From: Onchocerca volvulus
Lineage: Eukaryota; Nematoda; Chromadorea; Rhabditida; Onchocercidae
DNA: 64,000 nt
NCBI GenBank assembly: GCA_000499405.2
Contig: HG738137.1
Location: forward strand, 12,212,121-12,276,120
Direction: 5' to 3'
Shown piece after piece: positions 1 through 19,329 of this stretch. The position numbers and the translations under genes were made by a program. How positions within the stretch are numbered: the stretch's first letter is position 1; every line of letters starts with the position of its first letter. A model generated the notes under the pieces. It did no database searches, had not been told where the DNA came from, and saw only the letters and a list, made by a program, of their open reading frames with translations.

Positions 1-27
1 CATTTATTTCATTTCATTTGTAAGTAC

Positions 28-1331
28 TAACTTTTCGCTTCGTACCATCCCAGATGGCTTCTCCTTCCTTTCACAAGATTCTGGTTTGTTTTTCAATCTG
101 AAATCAAAAAAACTGTAAATGAAACCTAAAAAGTTTGATATCATTAAAACAAATCAAACAATGTCGAAACAAAGAATGATTTTACAATCATTACCATGTA
201 CCTCAATGCTACGAATTCTACCTAGATTCTAATCTTCGATTTTCAAATGGATGATTCGTTTCTAGCTAATCATTTCTCGCGACTATTTCATCTATCATAA
301 ATCGATTAATTATAAATAAAAATATTTCAAACGAAATGTACGAAATTTCTTTGCTATTCGATATGGTACCGAAAATATCATCAACTGTTTCTGCAGCTAA
401 TTTCGGGATTTCATTCACAGTCGTCGATACTCGTTTACCATCAGCAGCTGAACTAAATTTTAAGCACTTATGCATGAAAAATAACAAAGCGTAACTTCTT
501 TTCGTTGCATTCAAATTTTTTAAATCATATTCTTTTTTAAGAATCTTACGCGGGTAACGCTTGACTTGTTGATACTTTCGGTTTAGCATCGTTTTCTCCA
601 ATGAATTCCTCAAACAACGATTTCAATCTTCGCTGTCGCTCGTCTTCTGTTTCCTCTGATTTATTAGTTTTCCTTAAAACAAAAAGTTTTAGAAAATTTC
701 CGAAAAGAATTAAATTTTGCTATCCATGGCAATTCAATTTTGGTATGGAATTTCGAGAATCAACTTCATCATTATTTCTTAAAGTTAATAGCAAAAAGAG
801 AAGTAACAGATGGAAGAAACTTCGAAGGAGAATTAATTTAATTAAGAGAAAGATAGGATGCAATAGATTTTCTTGGAACTAGTATGTCACTCGGAAATCA
901 GGCAAGAAGCTGGGAGATAAAAAAGGTTCCAGCCTAAAACTTGGTGGAGGAATGGAGCTGAATAATCCATATAGTCATTAAATTATATCTCGCTTAAATT
1001 TAGTCACTGATGAATCCAATCTGAAAGCTTCAGATTTAGATGCTTTTACTTCATGACGAAATAATTCGATCATTACTCTACTCGTAGATGTTCAAGAAAG
1101 AGATACTTAATCAATTCAAAATATCACTTACAATAGCAAAATCTGGTTAAAAACTGCTTACTTTTTCTGTAATGCTATCATTGAATTGCTATTCATCGTA
1201 TTACCATCATCATTCTCACTGTTTCTACCATTTTCATACTGTTCATCTTCATCGACATCTTCTTCGTGATCTGATGGTATATAATCTTCATCATCTTCCG
1301 AACTATTCTCTTCCTCCTCGTTTCCAGACAT
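28..1331 (-). CDS. CFDP1/SWC5 (BCNT)-like protein, 5' part of gene, truncated by window edge
   Basis: Four exons join in phase: 1162-1331, 550-672, 342-452 and 28-97; the gene continues past the left edge. The start at 1331 lies 12 bases after a strong acceptor (ATTTTATTGCAG), a likely trans-splice site. The visible part is about 158 residues. The N-terminus is very acidic, with an EDDEDYIPS stretch like the conserved N-terminal motif of CFDP1/BCNT proteins. Exon 2 encodes an acidic-to-basic helix with LKSLFEEFIGEND, resembling the 'LW.DFL.DVG' block of CFDP1. The last exon has a KPSGM motif, as just before the conserved BCNT domain. Family knowledge: CFDP1/Swc5 is a subunit of the SRCAP/SWR1 complex that deposits histone H2A.Z. 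The diagnostic C-terminal BCNT domain is outside the window, so the name is tentative. It could be another acidic chromatin protein. Confidence 0.5.
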
Positions 1332-2749
1332 TAGCCAACAAATCTGCAATAAAATATAACTGAATAATTCAATTTTTTCGAAAAAAATTAAATGAAAAAT
1401 GCAATTTTTTAATATAATTTTTCCTATGATTTGAAAATAATCAAAAACTTCCCAAAGGAAAAAAGAAGCTCAAAACTCCATAAACCACGTTTTTGATTTT
1501 CTACGTGTTTCATTATTGAATAAAATATATGGAGAAACAACTATGACAAGAATCCACGTCACTTTTACGTGCCACGTAAGCGAAATACTACGCCATCGAG
1601 CGATGAACGGAGATAACGCGAATTTTAAAATGTTAAACTTCGGACAGCCGTAGGTTTTCATGGATGACGGTTTGGAAAATATGACTTCTAGGTTGGGTTG
1701 GTCAAACAATTTTTTTGTTTGGAGAGTGGAAGTTGGGTTGTACGACTTTGCTTACGTGCAAGTACTTGTGTGGTAGTACTTGCGTAAATTCACATGATAA
1801 TTACTACGTGAAAATACGCAATTACGTGAAACTAATGAGATTTCATGTGATAGTACGTAAAACTATTGTGTGAGATTTGATTTGAATTTACTCCGAAATT
1901 TATTAAGTTTTCGATTGAAAAAACCAATAATTTTTTTTTTTTTTGTAATCTCAACTTTTACTTTATCACGATCTTAAGTTTTCCATGTAAAATTTAATGA
2001 AATTTTATCAGCGAATTATATTTGATCGTCTTTCTCACAATAATTGATTAGTATTCATTGAATCATTAATTCTAGCTTGAGCATTGTTGGCAATTTAAAG
2101 GATTTTTTTTCTTTTTTTACCTAATGAATATGTATCTTTCATCTGAATAATTTCCAATAACTTCTGAGATTTGGCAGGTTTTCTTTTTTCTTTTTTTTTT
2201 TTTTTTTTTTTTTTAGTTTCCGACGAATTAAATTTATCTCTAAAAGCTTTACGTTGTGTGATTTTATTATGAATGAAGAGACAGTAATGAAAGAAGAATG
2301 AGAAAGAAGGGGCAAATTTGGGATTTGACGATTAAGAACCCGCTTAAATATATGTTTGAGATATCTTTAATACAGATTATATGGACTATTTTTTAATAAT
2401 TATTTGCGCTTTTTTTTTTCGTGCAATGTCAAGATTAGTTTTCAGTTATCTTTTAATGGTATTATCATGTTACTATAGCTTTTGGAATTTCGTGTTCAAT
2501 TTTCGCACATTTTCATATCTCGTATTTTTGATGCATTGTGGGGTGTCATCAAATTCTTGTATAAATTATTTTTCGATAATGACGAAGATTAGGATGTTGC
2601 TTCTAAAGCCAAAAAATTAAAGCTATTCTCGAATTATATTCGGGAAACGGAGATATAGATCTGATTTTTTTTTTTGTTTTATTTTCATTATTTTCAATTT
2701 TTGTATTAAGCCAAAGTGGATTAGGAATATAAATTTAAGATAGTGGAAA
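1332..2749. other. Divergent intergenic region
   Basis: This region lies between the minus-strand CFDP1-like gene and the plus-strand SPCS1 gene, so it should hold both promoters. It contains a cluster of TACGTG/CACGTA-like words at about 1740-1860, an inverted repeat at 1758-1783, and T-rich tracts at about 1929-1944 and 2187-2214. I see no convincing coding sequence. The small open frames at 1470-1709 and 2381-2620 have no recognisable content. Confidence 0.6.
1752..1787. repeat. Imperfect inverted repeat in divergent promoter region
   Basis: Two perfect 9-base arms, GCAAGTACT (1758-1766) and AGTACTTGC (1775-1783), flank an 8-base loop. The pairing continues outward as TTAC/GTAA with a two-base bulge. 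Related TACGTG and TACTTGC words recur to about 1860. It could be a transcription-factor site cluster or a cruciform; nothing else identifies it. Confidence 0.5.
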
Positions 2750-3663
2750 ATGGATGGACTGATACAGATGTTACCGGCATCGGTAAGAAAATTCTCTACA
2801 TATATCGATTTCGTTGGACAAAGAAGAGCGGAACGAATTTTTCAAGTAATGTATTCATCAACCATTTTGTTTAACGGAAAAATTTTTACGATTTCTCACT
2901 GCTTAGAAAAATCAGAAAAAAGAAGTAGTCTACTTATCGAAATATTCAGATGAATTTTTTTTGCTATTCATTTGAAGAATTCCACACAGTTCCTAATTAC
3001 AAATGCTACCAGAAGATAGTGACTTTGTCATTCGCACAATTTTTTTTGATGCAATACATTTATTTTTGTGAAAAGACACGTGGTAAGAATAATTTGATTG
3101 AAAGAAGTTTCCACGTTTCCGATCAGAATCTCCTGAAAATATAGTTTACACTCAATAATCTTTAAATATAACTTTAAATTGATTTCTTCACTAAAATTTC
3201 CGAATTTTCATCTGTGATTATTTCATATTTGATGAGACTTTGTTATAAATTTATTTTAAATTATCATTTGTAGGTAATATTAATATTAACTGCATTGATT
3301 GGTTACGGTATTGGTTATGTTACACAGCAGCTATCACATGCTATTTATACATTAGGCTGTGGCTTTATCCTGTCATGTATTCTTATTATACCACCATGGC
3401 CATATTTGAGACGTAATCCAATACATGTAAGTATTGCCTTTCTATCAGTCAGATGCATCAGGTATGGTAGATCGAGTTTGGGTTTAATTTTTCAAATTTC
3501 AAGATTTCTTCGTAAATCATGAAAGATTTTGAAATAAGTTTTGCCGACTCTTTCTAGTTTTTCATTTCCAATTTCGAACAACTAGTTTCAGTGGCAGCCG
3601 GTTCAAAAGACTGAATCATCGTCAGCAGATGCACTCCTGAAAGAAAAAAAGAAGACGAAATAA
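2750..3663 (+). CDS. SPCS1: Signal peptidase complex subunit 1
   Basis: Three exons (2750-2845, 3274-3426, 3592-3663) join in phase 0 to give 106 residues, close to the usual size of about 100. An AAG acceptor lies about 10 bases before the ATG. A cytosolic N-terminus contains DFVGQRRAERIFQ, matching the 'D..GQ.LAE..FQ' signature of SPC12/SPCS1. Two membrane helices follow at about residues 33-49 and 57-73, separated by a short lumenal loop (GYVTQQ). The conserved PPWPYLRRNP motif comes directly after helix 2. The C-terminus is short and Lys-rich. Family knowledge: SPCS1 is a non-catalytic ER-membrane subunit of the signal peptidase complex that cuts signal peptides in the secretory pathway. 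It lies 603 bases upstream of LONP1 on the same strand and may be the first gene of an operon. Confidence 0.95.
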
Positions 3664-4266
3664 ATTGAATAATAGTTTTAATGTCATTCTTAAAATTTCA
3701 GCGCTTATTTATTTCTATTCCTTTATTCGCAATTGTTTGTTTTCCGTTTTATTCGTTTTTGTTTTATATCCATTTTTGTATTGATTTCCATTTTATGCTT
3801 CGTTTTTTTGGGGGGGAAGGAAGAGATAAATAAAATTTTCTTCTCTTGATTTGGATTTTATGATTGTTTAATTAACCATTTTATAGCCTAATTTTTTTGG
3901 CTTGATATATATTTTTCAAGATGGATTTACTTTGATATCAGAGAGAAAGGAGGAGAAAAATGAACTAGAAGTTGAGAGTAAAATATTCGGTTTTCTGTAA
4001 AGAATTCTGTTTTAAATCGAAATAGATATCCTGTTTGAATAAATTCAGTGGACAATTTTTTTTTTCTTTTTTTTTTTTTTTGAAGGAGGAGATCGAGTTT
4101 GAATAAGGATTATTTGCATAGCTTTTCTTATTTGTTATAAGCAGTATTTAAAGATATCCTAATTATAATTCCAAAAATTTCATTTGCTTGGTAACATCTT
4201 CCAAGCTTTAAAATTTGATTTATAAGTAATATTTATTGCAGTGTCATTCATCATTACAGAATATAT
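3664..4266. other. SPCS1-LONP1 intercistronic spacer
   Basis: About 600 bases of AT-rich sequence with a G-run at about 3811-3817 and T-tracts near 4059-4081. A good acceptor (ATTTATTGCAG, about 4241) and a second AG at about 4259 lie just before the LONP1 ATG, so LONP1 could be trans-spliced. No coding sequence seen. Confidence 0.55.
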
Positions 4267-10982
<6,716 letters not shown>

Positions 10983-11874
10983 TAATTTGTTATGTCTACT
11001 AGCAAATATTTCATCTTGATGATTAATTTGTTCATTTTCTTTACGTTTAAAGAAGTTTATAGTTTTGTGAAAAGATTTCCACCTTGAACTTTTATTGCTT
11101 TCACAAAGTTCATGCATTTAAGAGGAAGAGGATCAGCGAAAAAATTTATCGGAATTTTATATATTTCTATCGTGATTCATATCTCAGTGCGAATGTATCG
11201 TTTTGTTAGGTAATTTTGTTTTTTTTTTTTTTTTTTTTTTTTTCTAAATCTCTTCTTCATTTTGTGATTAATCTTGTTATTATAATGTCACCTAATATTT
11301 CAAAACAATGACACAACACTATTCTTATTAAAAAAAAAAGAGAATAAGTTTAAGAATTTTGATGATTTCAATTCATAGATTTATGATTTTCGGACATCTA
11401 TCGTTTTGAATTTCAGTTGTTTTTTCGATTGTTAATAATAATGATAAGTGCTTAAATTTTGTAATGGAGAATACCCATGTTAAGTTGAAGTTCCTCGCCA
11501 TATTCATTCTCTTGATAAAGTCGTTTTGTGTCATGCATTTTGGAAGTATAGGTGAAAATAAAAAGTGCAAATTTAGTTTTTTGGAATCCTATCACTTCAA
11601 GATTCGAGCTTTGTCCATATTTTTGGAACTGTTTTTTCTATGGAAATTGTAGTTTTATTTGGTTTCCTAACATGGATTAATTGACTTGTATTTGATAGGT
11701 AAAGGAAAAATTTTTCTTTGCAAATTATTTGTTTATTGTTTGTATGAACATGAAATTTTGGAAGGATCTCGTAGAATGTTGTTTCATGGAATTTTCATTA
11801 TGGCACATTTTATCTAGTCGCTTGTTAAAAGTAATTTTCGATAAATTTTATGGCAAATAATTCTGAATTCAGCT
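10983..11874. other. LONP1-mL62 spacer and 3' UTR
   Basis: About 890 bases of AT-rich sequence with a T-run at about 11218-11243. Several small open frames (for example 11464-11652) have no recognisable content. The region ends in the acceptor that precedes the mL62 start. Confidence 0.55.
11871..11872 (+). promoter_or_regulatory. Probable spliced-leader acceptor, mL62 gene
   Basis: The sequence TTCTGAATTCAG ends two bases before the ATG at 11875. An acceptor this close to a start codon, without an upstream exon, is the hallmark of nematode trans-splicing. It also supports the choice of start. Confidence 0.6.
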
Positions 11875-12990
11875 ATGCGACTTCAATTACTCTCACAGTG
11901 CTCACTTCTGCATCGTCACTTTTCCGTAGCAAGGTTTGATGGCAAAATTCCTTTGGAATGTTTGCAAAAGACAGTCATTTTTCGGGAGGATGAGCAAGCT
12001 CCCCAAGTTGAACTACGTATTCCATTGTATGCCCATTGGATTCCAACGAGAATAGCGGATGATTTGAGAATACGGTACTCACATAGAATTGATCGGTTAG
12101 TTTTGGATTTTAACTTTAAACTTTGAAATTAATTTAACAGATAGTATTTTAAAATTTCCCGGTGCTATTTATTATTGTTGTGTAATTGTAGTGTTATGCA
12201 TAACCACCATAAATAAGGAATTTTTATTTCAATTTGAAAATTTTCGCCATTATAATCAAATTCCTGATATGATAACTGATTAGTTAACTGACAATATAAA
12301 AATGAGGTGAGGATAAAAACAAAATGTGAGATGTCAAATTATAAATGTGTGGACGTATAGCACATTGAAAAAGGAACTTTTTGACGTTCATAGTTGTTTT
12401 TTGCAACAAATTTTATTATTTTTTACAACTTATTTAGTCTCTATTATTATTTTTTTTTTTTTTACCATTTGTATGTACATCAAACAAAACTAACACCCCC
12501 CCAAAAAAAAAAAAATACTTTTGTCATGTCAGTTTTAAAAACATCGGAATAATTAAATTGATGATATTTTGCAGTCGTAGAAGTTCATAACATCCCAACT
12601 GGGTTAGCTCATTTATTTTTCCATTTTTTACGATCTGCTCTATAAATGCTAAAAATTGCAATAATTTTAACCGTTTAAAAATACCTGAATTCGTTCGTTT
12701 GGATAAAGACATTATATAAACGATTAAAGATGAAATAAAATCAGGAAAATATCTTGAAAGCGCTTTGAACAATTTTTTTTTACAGGAACGGTCTGTTAGT
12801 AATTGAATCATGTCGAACATATTCGGAACAGCTGAATATGGCTGATTGTATTGATAAATTACGGAGCGCTATGTTGGAATGTCAAGAAGTTCTGGATGGT
12901 ACGAAAAATTATGAAGCAAAATTAAATCCAAGAGTTGAAGTAAAGCTTGATATCCAACGACGACTTGCTGCATTTGAAAGCAATGTATAG
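11875..12990 (+). CDS. MRPL58: Mitoribosomal protein mL62 / ICT1-like, GGQ loop missing
   Basis: Two exons (11875-12095, 12786-12990; joined codon CG|G) give 141 residues. Residues 1-20 (RLQLLSQCSLLHRHFSVAR) look like a mitochondrial presequence. Residues 24-103 follow the ICT1/class-I release-factor fold: IPLECL aligns with 'IPLDRL', VELRI with 'AEVRF', then AHWIPTRIADDLRIRYSHRI and RTYSEQLNMADCIDKLR, which aligns with 'R.Q..NLADCLQKIR'. Where ICT1 has its CRSSGPGGQNVNK loop, this protein has only FREDEQAPQ (36-44). The basic ribosome-binding tail of ICT1 is also not seen. Family knowledge: ICT1/MRPL58 is a peptidyl-tRNA hydrolase built into the mitochondrial large subunit. Inference: this copy keeps the structural role but cannot hydrolyse peptidyl-tRNA. 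It lies downstream of LONP1 on the same strand. Confidence 0.78.
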
Positions 12991-14336
12991 ATGTCATATT
13001 AGTTCCTGTTTATGGATTTGTGCTTCCCAGTAATCCGTGCGGTAAGTGACTCTGTACTTTTCGAAACTGTATATATGCTAGAAAAGCTTTCGAAAAGTGA
13101 TGAACCAATAGATTTGAAAGTGGAAATGATTGAAAATATGTAACTCGAATTAATTTTGGAAATGAATTCTGAGAGAAAAAAAAAACTTAAAAAATGGTTT
13201 TTATTGCAATATAATTTTTTAAATCATATTATGCTTTAAATTTGGCGGGTATCGATCTTTTTATTGTAAATAATTTGATCTTTCATCTCATTTCTATTTG
13301 TTTAAAAGGTGGTGTTGCTGGTTAAATCGTATCAGGTTGATATTAAATGATCGCTATCAGTACGTTAGTATAACAAAAAATTATGAATCAAATTCTAGAC
13401 TTTTATTTCACATCCCACTAAACATTGGGATATATTATCGTAATCCTCAGAACGAACATTTATTTCGTTTAGCATGTTATAAAGAACTGTTATCTTATCT
13501 CCACACTTTCTCGGCTTGCTTTTTTTCATTTTCTAACAACAGTTATGATGAGAACAGTTAGCATATACTAACATCCAACTCAAGAATGAATTATTCAGTT
13601 AAAGAAAGATCTGATTACATTGCTTCAGCCATTACAAACAATAGATTTAAATGTTATCCCATTTTGTAACTTTTGATGTGATGAATAGTGCAATAGAGAA
13701 TATTATATATGAGGATATTATAGACTACTGAAAAATATTGATACACTTTGCAAAAAAAAAAAAAAAAAAAAAGAAAAAATAATGTGACTTCCTTTTTTCT
13801 TCCTCTTTTAAGAGAAATTTTCAGTTTATAATTTCTTATATTAGTAAGTAATGTTAATTTGACAGCACGTTCAACTTTTCGAGATTATGAATAGGAAAAA
13901 ATATTTTTTTGAGCTGTTTTGATATGGACTTCATATGGTTCGTTTTCTTCGCAAATTTAAATAATGTGATAGGAAGAATTGCTTGCTCTTGAACGGATAG
14001 ATCCATTTGATTATCATCAAAAGTTCATTACTTCAGAGCATGCAATTTAATTTTGTAAATCTTTGATAATCTCTTTTTTGATAACTAATACATCACCATC
14101 TCTTTAATTTATGTTTAGACTTTTGGAAAATCTTAAACAGATATTAAAGTAAACTTTACATGAACTTAAGATAGTATACAGATCTCATTAAATTTATTTG
14201 AAAAGACATCTATCATAGCTCAAAAATGTTCCGAAGTTCTGGTAAAATTTGCGCAAGATATCAAGAAATTCCGAAAAATAATTGGTAATACTGCTCAACA
14301 ATGCTGTTAAACGTAACTGATACTTACAACTTTGTC

Positions 14337-14367
<31 letters not shown>

Positions 14368-15842
14368 GCGATGTTCTGTTATTATAATATTAGCAATCCA
14401 AGTTTATTGGTGCATAGAAGATTGAAGAAAAGGAAAATTATCGACTTCAAATAAAAATTAACTTACTACTAAGTTAACAGTCTCGAAACTAGTATAAAAA
14501 TGATTAAAAAACACTAGGATTTACATGTCATATATCATGCAGTAGTTCCATAAGTGTTTTAGAAAATTTCCATCACAGAGATGTTTAAATTTCATGGGAG
14601 ATCATGCGGATTTCTCTACGAGAAATTTTTTTTTTTTTTCAACTTTGAGATTTCAATCATAACTCCTGGTGCATCACCGCTGATTAACTCTGTAGCTCTT
14701 GTATATATTATAATTCAATTATATTAGTTGATGCGGTACAGTTTTAATCCATCTTTTAACAACCGTTGTTCACAATGAATTGATATGGTTAGAAAATTTG
14801 AAATGATATGAAATTTTCATATTTATTAAAAAAATCTTTCTTACTTTAACTATTCGTCTAGATTTGAAAATCTAGATTTGTAAAATCAAAAAAAAAAAAA
14901 AAAATAGATTTGCTACAAATATTTTACTCTTTTCTATTCATTATTACATTTTCATTTTCATCTAATTTCTTCATTTTCGCCCTTATTTGTGATAGACATT
15001 TATCATAGTTTTCGCATTAATAATAATGATGCTTTGTTTCGTTAACGATAAGGAAGCCGAATGACAAAAATTTCGGCAGTCAAAAAACAAAGAGATAATT
15101 TAATAATTTTTTTCAAATTTTACTTCAAAAAAATCTTTTTTTAATACTGTTAAAGAAGATTTTATCATTTCAACAGTGGGCATATTTTCCGAAAAAAAAT
15201 ATCTTTGAATAATTCCTATTTCTTCAGAATTTTGATGAAAGTATATCTTCAAATCATTTAATATTAGGTAAATTCTATGCACAAATTTCTCGATATGTCA
15301 TTATTATGCGACATTTCCTCGTAAGGTGCAATGTAGTTTTTTTTGTTTCTGAAAGATTAAAAAAGAAATATAATCCTTAACCAGATTTTTTTAAAATATG
15401 CAGTGTTGTGAGCTTTGTTTACATCTTCCTTATCACATTGATCAAATAGTTTGATTTTATTAATATTACCATTAACGTATTTATTTTGCAACTCTTTTCT
15501 AAGAATCAAATAATCAGTTAACATTTAAAGAATCCATAGTTAAATTTGGTGAAATATTTTTATAATTTAGATACCATAATACGAACAATAGTGTGGCGAT
15601 AGTTTGTCTATTAGATTTACTTAGTTTATTACAATAATTTTTTCTATTTCTCTTAAATATGTCGTATTTTAGTCATTATAGGATTATTTTAATGATTAAA
15701 TAAAATATCGTGTAATGTAAATGAAACGAAATCGATAAAATAATTCCTTAATCTGTGTCTTCCAGTCTTTTGGTCCCCAAGAATTAGTTATATAAAGTTT
15801 TTTTTCTTATTGTGAAAAAATATGCATAGGTAATGTTGTAAA

Positions 15843-15926
15843 AAACTAGCTCGAACTAGTTATACTTCACTTGGCCGGCCCATATAGATTAGCTGATCGG
15901 TTATGCGGAGCGTGGCCTTGTACAAC
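15843..15926. other. GC-richer island with hairpin
   Basis: Within very AT-rich DNA, this stretch holds a perfect hairpin (AACTAG at 15844-15849 pairing with CTAGTT at 15856-15861), then GGCCGGCC (15873-15880), AGCTGATCGG and GCGGAGCGTGGCC. It could be a small structured RNA or part of a transposon end. I could not fold it into a tRNA or a known snRNA. Confidence 0.25.
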
Positions 15927-17258
15927 TAATAATTCCAATAAGCAGAAAATCAGTGGCAAACTTGAAGAAACTTATCTTACGATTCTGTTTAAATAAGATT
16001 GATTCTATCTTATACTGATAAAAATTCCTTATAATCTGTGGGATAATTGAAATAATGGAACAATTGTTATTGATTTTTTTATTTTCCATTGAGAACTCGC
16101 TCATTTTTTTAATCTGTCAAATTATATTTTGTTTTCATTTCATGTTTGATTCCTTCTTTTCTTTAGTTTTCTCTTTTTTCAGTCAAACCAAAGATGATCT
16201 AAAGAAGTTATCGGAATCTACGATAATTTGGCTGATATTGGCTCTGATGGTGATTAATTCAAAGATATGAGTTTTTCAATGAAAATCGTAATTGTGATGT
16301 CCATATAATAAATGCTGTCCTGTGAAATGCTATGGTATATTACATTAAAACAAGTTAATTTTTATGAAGTTGTCAACTTGGTAATAGCAATCGGAGATTG
16401 TTTGATTTTACTATTTGATATATCTGAAAAGTTCTTTTTTTATTATTCAATATTTTATTTGTTACTTGGTATGATGCTTAAAATCGTGCCTTGAATAAGT
16501 TTAAATCACACCCGAATATTTCTATCTTCTAGTTAAGATCTGTTAAGATCCTGATATGTATTTTAATATGATAATATTTATCTGCCAAAAAAAAAAATCT
16601 ATGAATATCAAAAAAAAATTTTAAATCTCTAGCAATGTTATCAATATATTGTCAGCAATGGTGTCTGAAACTCAGAATATTTGAAATAGTATAACCATAA
16701 CATTTATTTGGTAACATTGAAATCCTTTTAATCCTTTCTGTTCGATATTTTGTATTTGTGAAAACGTCATCTCTTTGTTGTGTTCTACAATCTTTTATTT
16801 ACTTATGGAAATATATGCAAATATGAAAGTGAATTAAAATATTTATAATGATTTAATCATTTAATTTTTATTTTTTGGTTGCATATAACCGTCAGAAGTT
16901 CATTTTTTTGCAAAAATTGTCAATATTTCTCAAAATGATTCTCCAGAATTATAAGAAAATATGATTTTTATATTGAATTGAATTTTCCGTAAAATTTGAT
17001 TTCGATTAGAATAGTTTCTCGGAAGTCATACGAAGATTAGTGAATGGCTATTTAGTGGAATGGGCAGTTTTGTACTTTATGAAAAGCAAATTGGAACATA
17101 GATAGGTGGATGATTGTTGACTAGTTTAATGGATTGGATATTTTGAAAAACTACGATTTCCACTTTGAAATCTGAAAATCAATAAAGGGCAATTCTCAAT
17201 ATATAGCTGTAATATTGTCAAGAGACACAAATGGTCAAAAAATGTTTTTAATCTTATC

Positions 17259-17260
17259 AG
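17259..17260 (+). promoter_or_regulatory. Probable 5' UTR or trans-splice acceptor, TTC1
   Basis: TTTTTAATCTTATCAG is a strong nematode acceptor 23 bases before the TTC1 ATG at 17284. It makes the longer in-frame start at 17215 unlikely, because that ATG would be upstream of the acceptor. Confidence 0.5.
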
Positions 17261-17283
17261 AGGTTTTACAAGCCTTGTCAACG

Positions 17284-19329
17284 ATGGCTGGCACGAGTAA
17301 AACTGATAATGATAGTGATTTCGGTTCATCCATGAAAAATGATGTATCTGGTATTAATGCTAAGGTGGACGATAATGGCAGCGATGATATTGTACACAAA
17401 GCTCTTAATGATGATGCTCAAGATAGAAATGACAAAAGTATGGGTATAGTTTAAAGTTTATTTCAATTTTCAAGTTCTAACGAACCTTCTGTGAAGTTTT
17501 TCTCTTCAGTTCTCTTTTGACTTGATTTTATTAAGCGGATCAGCAGACTGTATTTTATGTAAATGATAGTAGTCAGATTAAAATTTCTATGATAATGATG
17601 AGATCAACCAATTATCCTAGAAAAGTTTTCTTGTATTCTTGCGGAAGACTCTGACTGATAGCAATTTGGAATTTCTACGAATGACATGTAAGTTGCAGGT
17701 GAAAATAATCCCAATCCCAAACAAAATTATAAAGAAATGGATGAAGCGAAGAAAAAAGAGGAATTGGAAAAGCGTAGAGAACGTGAAGCAGCGCTATCTG
17801 AGGATGAATTAAATAGCCTTCGAGAACAGTCCAAAGCATTAAAAGTTCAAGTAAGTTTCTTCGTGTGTTTAATGTTCATTTGAAATGGTTCTTTTCTTTG
17901 GAGAAGATTTTCAACTGTATGATACAATTATAGCGAATTCTTTTTTGTGAAAATAGCAGATATTCATATAGATCTTCTGTCCCGGATTATCATTAATATA
18001 TGTTATAGATTCTTTTCTTATGAATGATCTGAGTCAAATCTCGACTTGATAGCCAAAAATGTTTACTTTTCTTAGATTTCCAGGGGAATGATCATTTTAA
18101 TCAAGGATTTTGGCATGAAGCAGCTCAGTCTTATACGAAATCTTTAGATATTTGTCCGCTCATATATACTTGTGACAGGTATTATACTTTGTTCTTTTAA
18201 TTTTTAATTTATTGTATTTTCAAAAATTCTTCCAAATGAATGATTAATATTTTTAATCCGCTGATGGAAAATAGTAATTAGTTTGTGACACAAAATATGT
18301 CATTTTAACTTCTCTATATTTTAATGGTGAACACTAAAAAGATTTAAGGTTTTTGGTACTCACAGTATCGGATAAGATAACCGAGAGGGAAGCTCGTGTA
18401 AAAAAAAGATGTACTCTTCATTAATTTCCTATTTTTATGATTTAATTTGAAAATTTTTTTTTTCAGAGCAACGTATTTGAGCAATCGAGCTGCTGCATAT
18501 ATAAAACTTAGAGACTGGGAAAAAGCTATCGAAGACTGCAGTGAGGCATTAGAAATTGGTTAGTTTTGATCATTCTCTTTAAAATTTCAACATATTTTAT
18601 TGCTGAAATTAAACTTTAATCTACCACCTATTATCATTTATAGAAGCTACAAATCTCACCATATTGTTAGGATTTATTTTTGCTATTTCAGGTGCCCCAA
18701 ATGATAAACCCTTAGAAAGGCGTGCCCATTGTTATGCTCAATTGGAAGAAAAATATGAACAAGCCGTTGAAGATTATGAATCGTTGCTAAAAATGCATCC
18801 TGAAAGGAGGAATGATTGTGTCAAGAAAATAGCTGATTTGAAACGGGCAATTGATGAACGGAATGAAAGGATGAAGAAGGTTTGGAATTTCCCGTATTGA
18901 AATGTCAAATTTCGAATTCTCAAAATTTAAAACAGGAGCTAGGAAAATGGGGCAACAAAATTCTTTTGCTCTCAGATCATGTCGCTTAAAATTAACTTAG
19001 AAAGAGGCAGATAATAAAAAATAATCTAACTATATGCCAACACTAGCTAGCTGGTCCAAGATGCAGAATTATTTTGCTGACATATTCAATTTTCCGAAAG
19101 TATGCCCTATTATATTTTTGCATATCATTCTTTATCAACTTATACTACACCAGTTATTAACTTCTTTTTTTTTTAAAAACTGGTGAGATCATTACTACTC
19201 CAGGAAATGATCTCAAAATTGAAAGATTTCGGAAATATGTGTTTAAAACCTTTCGGTTTATCAACGGATAGCTTCGAAATGGTACAGCAACCGGGTGGAG
19301 GATATTCGATAAGCATGAAGAAACAGTGA
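17284..19329 (+). CDS. TTC1: Tetratricopeptide repeat protein 1
   Basis: Six exons (17284-17443, 17699-17850, 18084-18178, 18467-18558, 18692-18879, 19204-19329) join in phase to 270 residues; human TTC1 is 292. An acidic, low-complexity N-terminus (1-60) leads to a charged helix (residues about 66-104, KKKEELEKRREREAALS). Three TPRs follow at about 105-135 (GNDHFNQGFWHEAAQSYTKS), 136-167 (LSNRAAAYIKLRDWEKAIEDC) and 171-203 (RRAHCYAQLEEKYEQAVEDY). The C-terminal KLKDFGNMCLKPFGLSTDSF block, followed by a GGGYSISM end, is diagnostic of TTC1. Family knowledge: TTC1 is an Hsp70/Hsp90 co-chaperone-type adaptor that also binds Ras and G-alpha-16. Its 3' end faces that of NDUFA13. Confidence 0.93.

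Larger units (their letters stand above)
12991..17283. other. 4.3-kb intergenic region
   Basis: AT-rich DNA between mL62 and TTC1 with homopolymers at about 13755-13772 (A), 14341-14366 (T) and 14888-14905 (A). Open frames at 13298-13561, 16055-16270 and 16312-16494 have no recognisable domain and biased Phe/Ile/Leu composition, so I do not call them genes. A GC-richer hairpin-containing island lies at 15843-15926. Confidence 0.5.

Noticed and set aside
1172..1363. His/Tyr-rich frame opposite the CFDP1-like exon
   Set aside because: Antisense shadow of the acidic exon 1.
13298..13561. 87-codon open frame after mL62
   Set aside because: No recognisable motif and no companion exons in phase; not supported as a gene.
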